The translations under genes were made by a program, and so were the position numbers. Of a stretch of DNA of 11,243 nucleotides, positions 6,721 through 11,243 are shown piece after piece. This stretch comes from JBIQLO01 sp044464175 (GTDB lineage Bacteria > Planctomycetota > Phycisphaerae > Tepidisphaerales > Tepidisphaeraceae): the NCBI GenBank assembly GCA_044464175.1, contig JBIQLO010000130.1:1-11243 (forward strand), given 5' to 3'. The first letter of the stretch is position 1. The number at the start of each line of letters is the position of its first letter. The notes below the pieces were generated by a model. That model made no database searches, was not told the DNA's origin, and saw only the letters and a list, made by a program, of their open reading frames with translations.

Positions 6721-7824
6721 ATGACTGCTCAGCAAGCCCTGGACATCTCCGACATCCGGCAGCGCCGCCAGCCGTTGTATCAGCGGCTGATGGAGGCGAT
6801 GCGGCAGCGCATTGAATCGGGGCAGTTGCGGCCGGGGGAAAAAGCCCCCTCCGAGTCGGACCTGATCGCCGAATTCCGCGTCTCCTCCACCACCGCCCGG
6901 CGCTGCCTGGACGAACTGGAGCGGCTGCAACTGGTTCGGCGCGTGCAGGGGAAGGGAACGTTCGTGACGGAACGTCCGGTGCTGGTCGAGCATCGCCAGA
7001 TCGGCATTCTCTACAATGAGCTTTTCAGCCTGGGGGAGGGAATTTCCTCCCATATTTTCCGAGGCGCCGGGCCGGTGCTGGAGGCCAGCGCCCATCACGG
7101 CGTGCTCCTGGCGGCCGGGGCCGTCCGCCGGGCCGGCGAGCCGGCGGCAGCTTTGCGGGAGATGGTCCGGCGCAACCATCTGGAGGGCATCCTGGTGATG
7201 AGCCCGCTGCCGCGGGCCTGGCTCCAGGGGGTGCTGGAGGAGGGATTGCCGGTCGCCTCCGTCAATTTCGCCTACGAGGACCCGCGAATTTACTCTGCCG
7301 TCAGTGACGGGCGCGCAGTGGCCGGGCGGCTGGCCGACCGCCTCGTGGCGGCAGGGCATCGGCGCGTGGTCTCCATCCGGCGCACCTTTCCCCCGGAACT
7401 GCTGGAGGGGGTGGCGCTGAGCGCCTGGGACCTGCAGGGGCGGGCCACCCTGGATTGGCGGATGGAGTCGTTCCCTTATTTCGGCCCGGACCAGACGCCG
7501 GAGGTGGTGGATCGCTGCCTGGCCAGGCCCGATCGCCCGACCGCCTTCATCGCGGTGGGGTATGAAATGGCGCTGAAGATCCGGCACGAGGTCAAAGCGC
7601 GGGGCTTTTCGATTCCGGAAGATATTTCCCTTCTGTATGTGGGTGCTCCGCCGGGCCCGTCGGAGATTGACGGGGAGGTCGTTCCCGTGGAGGCGATGAG
7701 CGCCTGGGCCGTGCAGACCCTGTTGGACCTGTCGGACCCGGGCGTACAACCGCCCCCGGAGCGAATCAAAACATTTGCCAGCCGGCCCCAGACCGGCGCT
7801 ACCTTCGCCCGGGCGGCCGGTTGA
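6721..7824 (+). CDS. GntR-type repressor with LacI-type sugar-sensing domain
   Basis: The 367-residue protein joins an N-terminal GntR winged helix (residues 18-83: PLYQRLMEAMRQRIESGQL, then LRPGEKAPSESDLIAEF, recognition helix SSTTARRCLDELERL, wing VQGKGTFV) to a C-terminal LacI/periplasmic-binding-like sensor (92-360; strand QIGILYN, GHRRVVSIRR, PTAFIAVGYEMAL, PEDISLLYVG). This architecture is known from AraR of Bacillus, a repressor released by its sugar. The ligand cannot be read from the sequence. The ATG at 6721 leaves 17 residues before the winged helix; there is no strong Shine-Dalgarno. It lies 98 bases upstream of the secreted lyase-like gene in the same direction and shares an operator-like motif with it, so it probably represses that gene and itself until a saccharide binds. 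Confidence 0.93.
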   Translation: MTAQQALDISDIRQRRQPLYQRLMEAMRQRIESGQLRPGEKAPSESDLIAEFRVSSTTARRCLDELERLQLVRRVQGKGTFVTERPVLVEHRQIGILYNELFSLGEGISSHIFRGAGPVLEASAHHGVLLAAGAVRRAGEPAAALREMVRRNHLEGILVMSPLPRAWLQGVLEEGLPVASVNFAYEDPRIYSAVSDGRAVAGRLADRLVAAGHRRVVSIRRTFPPELLEGVALSAWDLQGRATLDWRMESFPYFGPDQTPEVVDRCLARPDRPTAFIAVGYEMALKIRHEVKARGFSIPEDISLLYVGAPPGPSEIDGEVVPVEAMSAWAVQTLLDLSDPGVQPPPERIKTFASRPQTGATFARAAG

Positions 7825-7840
7825 GCGAAAAAAGTTTTCG

Positions 7841-7869
7841 TTGACAAGCAGAAGCGGGATGGCTAGGTT
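7841..7869 (+). promoter_or_regulatory. Probable promoter of the secreted lyase-like gene
   Basis: TTGACA (7841-7846) is a perfect -35, followed after exactly 17 bases by TAGGTT (7864-7869), which keeps the key T1, A2 and T6 positions. An A-rich then T-rich stretch (CGAAAAAAGTTTTCG, 7826-7840) lies directly upstream and could act as an UP-like element; it is also a 6-base A/T hairpin just after the regulator stop. The leader would be about 47 bases. Confidence 0.6.
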
Positions 7870-7885
7870 GGGGACACAAGTCAGT

Positions 7886-7897
7886 GTTATAACCTTA
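7886..7897 (+). promoter_or_regulatory. Putative operator GTTATAACCTTA downstream of the lyase-like gene promoter
   Basis: The palindrome GTTATAAC (7886-7893) starts 17 bases after the predicted -10, about +11 to +18 of the transcript, a typical place for a blocking repressor. It matches the site at 6666-6677 in 11 of 12 positions. Confidence 0.55.
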
Positions 7898-7910
7898 TCG
7901 TGGAATCGCC

Positions 7911-7916
7911 AGGAGG
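7911..7916 (+). promoter_or_regulatory. Ribosome binding site AGGAGG fixing the start at 7923
   Basis: A perfect AGGAGG lies six bases before ATG 7923, selecting it over the later in-frame ATGs at 7980 and 8019, the second of which lies at the end of the signal peptide. Confidence 0.85.
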
Positions 7917-7922
7917 TCCGGG

Positions 7923-10900
7923 ATGTCCATTGGGTGGCACAGACGCGGCAGGTTGGCCTATCGGGCATTTCTTTGGGCGATGGCCACGCTGGGGCTGTTG
8001 GCCTTTCGGGAGGCGGCGATGGCGGCAACGTCGGTCCAGTCCGACAATCTCGTCCAAAATGGCTCCTTCGAGGTGGCGGGAACCCGAAATGTCCCCTCCG
8101 GTTGGACGGTCGCCGGCGCGGTGGGGGATGTCAAAACCGACGCGATCAACCCCAGTGAAGGAAGCGTCTCCCTCAAGCTCAGCGCCCAGACCGGGCGCGG
8201 CGTGCGCCTGTCGCAGGTTGTCCCCGTCCAGCCGCGCACGACATTGCTGTTCACCGCCGCCGTTAACTCCCCCGACCGGGTGGTGGCGACGGTCGGCAAG
8301 GTGCGCATGGCCTACCACCGCCAGGGACAGTGGCAGACCCTGGTGGGACTGATTGAAACCGGCAACGCCACCAAACTCACGGTCAACTTCGATCTGCGCG
8401 GACTCTCGGACAAAGCCCCGACGATGAAGCTCGACGCCGTGACGCTGCGCCCGATGCGGCTTCCCGAATCCCTCCATCGCAAGACCGATGCGTCCCGCAC
8501 CCTCCTGGTGGACCAGGGCAAGCCCGCCGCCACGATCATCTATCCCGCGACCGTGCCCCAGTACAAGGCCCTGGCCCAGCGCGTGCAGGCGGCCATCGCC
8601 CAGCGCAGTGGCGGGGTCCTGCTACCCATGGTCAGCGATATCGAGGCCACCGAGCCGGGCCCGCCCCTGCTCAAGCCCGCCATGGCCAAGCAAAACCTCA
8701 TCCTGATTGGGCGCCTGGGGATCAATCGCGCCATGTGGCCGGCCTACAACCGCTTCCAGATGGCGGCCGACGGATATTATCCCGGCGGGGATGGGTATGT
8801 CGTGCGCACGGCCGCCAACGTCATGCGCAACGGCAAAAACCAGATCATCCTCGGCTCCAGCAGTGAAGCCGGGGCAACCGCCGCGGTGGATGCCTTCATT
8901 CAAACCGCCCTGCCCCAGGCAACGGCCGACGGCCAAACCCTGGCCCTCCCCTGGCTGCTGAAGACGAAGATCGAAGGAGCCTGCCTGGCCGCGCTCAAGC
9001 AGCACGATGCCCTCTGGAAAGCCGACCCGCACAGCCCCTCCCTCCCGCCGGTGGAGCCGGGCTATGGCACCGTGCGGCGGTGGTATCAGAACGCGATGGG
9101 GTATTACTGGACCGGCTGGGACAGCTATAAAGCGCGCGCGCTGGAATTGCTCCAGCCGATCCTGGCCGACCGCGCCTACACCCACCACTACATCGCCCAG
9201 TTCTTCGTCCGCACGTGGGACATGCTCGACGACAGCCCCCTCTATTCCCCTCAGCAGCGCGCGGCTGTGGACCAGTTGCTCCTGACCAACTTCCTTCGAT
9301 TCTGCACCGATGCCGGCGACCTGACCTGGATGACGACGTTTTCCCCGCCGTATGACCAGATCAACGTCCTCAATCGCCACCAGATCGAGCCGTGGATGGC
9401 CGACCTCGCCATGGCCGACTTCTTCCACGACTATTTCGATCTAAGCGGCGATGTGGACAAACTGGTCGCCTTCCGCCGGTCGGAAAAAGACACTTTCCTG
9501 CGCTCGATGGCCGCCCACCGCTGGGATGAGAGCCTCCCCGGCATCGGCATGTCCGAATCGCGGCACCAGATCGCCCAGTCCCTTTTTCGCTACGCCCTGG
9601 AGCGGGGGGATTACACCCTCTTTGAATCCGGCCACGCCCGGCTGCTCCCGGCCATTCCCTTCATCCATCCCCTCAGCGGCAACTGGGTGCGCCCGGCCGG
9701 GCCGGTCAATACCAAGGTGATGTTCGGCATCCTCGCCAGCTATTACCACGACGGGCGCTATCTGACCCTGATGCACCAGCTCCCCAGCGACGCCCCCTTC
9801 ATGGAGCGGATTCTCTGCGGGATTCACGCCTACACCCCCGGCGCGGAGTTGCAGCCGCAAAATGCCGATGCCTTCACGGGCCTCTCACTGCCGCCGATGA
9901 TGCCGCAGCGGCTCGGCGACGTGCCCGCCCTCCAGGCCAGGCAGTTCCAGCCCATCCAGTTTCCCGCCGACCAGGCTTTTGACTTCGCCAGCTTCCGCAG
10001 CGGGTTTGATCGGGAGGATGACTACATCGCCCTTAACGGGCTGGCCCTGCCCAGCGACATTCCCGGCACCTTCCTCAGCTTCGTGTCGCGCGGCATGGAC
10101 TGGTTCGGCTTCGACAGCCAGTTCGGCCCGGCCGGCGAGCGCTATTTCGACCAGAACGGCGTCTTTGTCATCCGCACCGACCAGCTCAGCGGCAAGAACA
10201 AGCCCTATCCCGCCGCCGCCAGACTCGACTGGTCGGCCGATCTCCACCGCGCCGGCGATGTCTGCTTCACGCTCGATCCGTTCGTGGGCATGCGCTGGCA
10301 GCGCGATGTGGTCTGGATTCGCCCCGGCTTGTGCGTGGTGCGCGACCGACTGACCGCCAAACAGGCCGGGCATTTTCAGGTCGGCGTCAACTGGCGGCCC
10401 GCCGGTTCGCCCGCCTGGGATGGGACCACCTGGACCAGCACCGCCCGGGCCGGGCAATTCCGCCTGATGCCCCTGGGCCAGGGCTTCCACGTGGAGCAGA
10501 ACGTCAAGGCGTTTTTGGCGGGAGAGGAATCGACGCTCTACCTGCGCCAGGTTGCCTCTCCCAATCTCAAGGCCAACCAGTCCATTGAGGCGTTCGCGCT
10601 GCTGCAGGCGCTGCATCCGGGCAGTGAGCCGGCAATAGCGGCCCGCCAGGCGGGTGAAAACGCGCTCTATCTTTCCGCCGAAGGTTCCTCCGCCGAGCGC
10701 ATCCTCATCGCCTGGGATCAACCCTCAGGCAACGGCATCGCCTCCGACGCCCGCCTGGTGGTACTGCGGCCCAACATCGTGCAACTGGTCGGCGGCACGC
10801 ATCTGGAAATTGACGGCAAGCCAGTCCTCAAAAGCGAGCGCCCGATCAACGTCCTGGCCGATTTCACGGCCGGAATCGTCTGCGTGGACAATCCGCACAC

Positions 10901-11243
10901 CTCCGGCAAACAGGTTCTGCGCCTGATTGGCGCGGATGGGGCTCTGGGGACGGCGCTCGCCGTCGAACCGGGCAAGAGCCAGGTGGAGATATCCCATGCA
11001 AGCGTGCCGATGCCCCTCGCTCCGCCCCAGGTCACCCCCGGGGCCGTGGCCGACGCCGGCGCCACCCAGGCCTGGCCCGTGCGGGATCAGACCGCCCAGT
11101 GGCATTCCGTCTGGCATTACGCCGCCCTGCGCCAGCCGATGCTGGTACGCGGCCGGCACACGATCGGCGATGACGTGGTTGATCTGGGACGGGTGGTGAA
11201 CTTGGCCGAGATCGACCTGGCTCCCCCGTCGCGCGGGCGGCAG
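7923..11243 (+). CDS. Large secreted heparinase II/III-like (toroid plus beta-sandwich) polysaccharide-active protein, partial
   Basis: The frame is open for exactly 1107 codons from ATG 7923 to the right edge with no stop. Residues 1-35 are a signal peptide (HRRGR, hydrophobic core, cut near AMA-A). Residues 41-178 resemble a CBM4/9-type binding module (NLVQNGSFE...PSGW, ending MKLDAVTLRP). Residues 195-330 form an alpha/beta unit (ATIIYPATVPQYKALAQRV, NLILIGRLG, QIILGSSSEAGATAAVDAF) like the N-terminal domains preceding some glycosidase catalytic domains. Residues 350-660 are helix-rich with many Trp/Tyr (RRWYQNAMGYYWTGWDSY, FFVRTWDMLDDSPLYS), as in alpha/alpha-toroid polysaccharide lyases. 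Residues 685-900 (FRSGFDREDDYIALNGLAL, MRWQRDVVWIRPGLCVVRDRL) resemble the heparinase II/III beta-sandwich, but I do not see the usual His-rich motif there. Residues after about 1045 seem to begin another domain. Its role as an exported lyase or hydrolase is an inference from fold resemblance; substrate unknown. The promoter and shared operator suggest control by the adjacent repressor. Confidence 0.85.
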   Translation, partial: MSIGWHRRGRLAYRAFLWAMATLGLLAFREAAMAATSVQSDNLVQNGSFEVAGTRNVPSGWTVAGAVGDVKTDAINPSEGSVSLKLSAQTGRGVRLSQVVPVQPRTTLLFTAAVNSPDRVVATVGKVRMAYHRQGQWQTLVGLIETGNATKLTVNFDLRGLSDKAPTMKLDAVTLRPMRLPESLHRKTDASRTLLVDQGKPAATIIYPATVPQYKALAQRVQAAIAQRSGGVLLPMVSDIEATEPGPPLLKPAMAKQNLILIGRLGINRAMWPAYNRFQMAADGYYPGGDGYVVRTAANVMRNGKNQIILGSSSEAGATAAVDAFIQTALPQATADGQTLALPWLLKTKIEGACLAALKQHDALWKADPHSPSLPPVEPGYGTVRRWYQNAMGYYWTGWDSYKARALELLQPILADRAYTHHYIAQFFVRTWDMLDDSPLYSPQQRAAVDQLLLTNFLRFCTDAGDLTWMTTFSPPYDQINVLNRHQIEPWMADLAMADFFHDYFDLSGDVDKLVAFRRSEKDTFLRSMAAHRWDESLPGIGMSESRHQIAQSLFRYALERGDYTLFESGHARLLPAIPFIHPLSGNWVRPAGPVNTKVMFGILASYYHDGRYLTLMHQLPSDAPFMERILCGIHAYTPGAELQPQNADAFTGLSLPPMMPQRLGDVPALQARQFQPIQFPADQAFDFASFRSGFDREDDYIALNGLALPSDIPGTFLSFVSRGMDWFGFDSQFGPAGERYFDQNGVFVIRTDQLSGKNKPYPAAARLDWSADLHRAGDVCFTLDPFVGMRWQRDVVWIRPGLCVVRDRLTAKQAGHFQVGVNWRPAGSPAWDGTTWTSTARAGQFRLMPLGQGFHVEQNVKAFLAGEESTLYLRQVASPNLKANQSIEAFALLQALHPGSEPAIAARQAGENALYLSAEGSSAERILIAWDQPSGNGIASDARLVVLRPNIVQLVGGTHLEIDGKPVLKSERPINVLADFTAGIVCVDNPHTSGKQVLRLIGADGALGTALAVEPGKSQVEISHASVPMPLAPPQVTPGAVADAGATQAWPVRDQTAQWHSVWHYAALRQPMLVRGRHTIGDDVVDLGRVVNLAEIDLAPPSRGRQ

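Noticed and set aside
7826..7840. A/T hairpin CGAAAA-AAG-TTTTCG as a terminator for the regulator gene
   Set aside because: The stem is only six pairs and mostly A-T, with no T-run after it. It directly abuts the next -35, so a promoter-upstream role is at least as likely.
6667..8028. 453-codon open frame on the minus strand
   Set aside because: It is antisense to the GntR/LacI regulator and the start of the lyase-like gene; its His/Pro/Gln/Arg-rich product shows no domain, while the plus-strand proteins are clear.
8622..9428. 268-codon minus-strand frame, and a similar one at 9885-10721
   Set aside because: Both are antisense to the continuous 1107-codon plus-strand frame with a perfect ribosome binding site and signal peptide.

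Overview
This is GC-rich bacterial DNA. I infer Planctomycetota, possibly a Phycisphaerae-like lineage. The inference rests on a PAT(R/Q) low-complexity linker behind a signal peptide, very large secreted multidomain carbohydrate-active proteins, a GntR-DNA-binding/LacI-sensor regulator, and mostly weak ribosome binding sites. It is not proof of taxonomy.

Layout, left to right. (1) On the minus strand, running off the left edge, is a secreted GH50-like (beta-agarase-type) glycoside hydrolase with a C-terminal CBM9-like domain (1-2135). (2) A 518-base intergenic region holds repeated TAAGAMGTT sites and a tRNA promoter, followed by a tRNA-Arg(ACG) at 2654-2727 and a possible terminator. (3) A small two-helix membrane protein of unknown function lies on the plus strand (3017-3283). 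(4) Two related hairpins fill the convergent gap at 3284-3382. (5) A minus-strand two-gene operon follows: a CheR-type methyltransferase (start uncertain, about 6360, stop at 5575) overlapping by ATGA a membrane hybrid histidine kinase (5578-3383) with a Gln/Glu-rich coiled coil, GAF, HisKA, HATPase and receiver domains. (6) On the plus strand is a GntR/LacI-type repressor (6721-7824). (7) After a 98-base gap with its own promoter comes a very large secreted protein (7923 to beyond the right edge, at least 1107 aa) with a carbohydrate-binding-like N-terminus, an alpha/beta domain, an alpha-helical toroid-like region and a beta-sandwich resembling heparinase II/III-type polysaccharide lyases.

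The genes suggest polysaccharide foraging. Two exported degradative enzymes flank the window, and a sugar-responsive repressor sits directly before one of them. The palindrome GTTATAAC, within the longer shared string GTTATAACNTTA, sits just downstream of the predicted -10 of both the repressor gene and the lyase-like gene, which points to autoregulation plus control of the enzyme. The CheR-kinase pair looks like a separate signalling module in which a methyltransferase may act on the kinase's own coiled coil. Both edge genes are truncated by the window, and no mobile element, CRISPR array or phage gene was seen.
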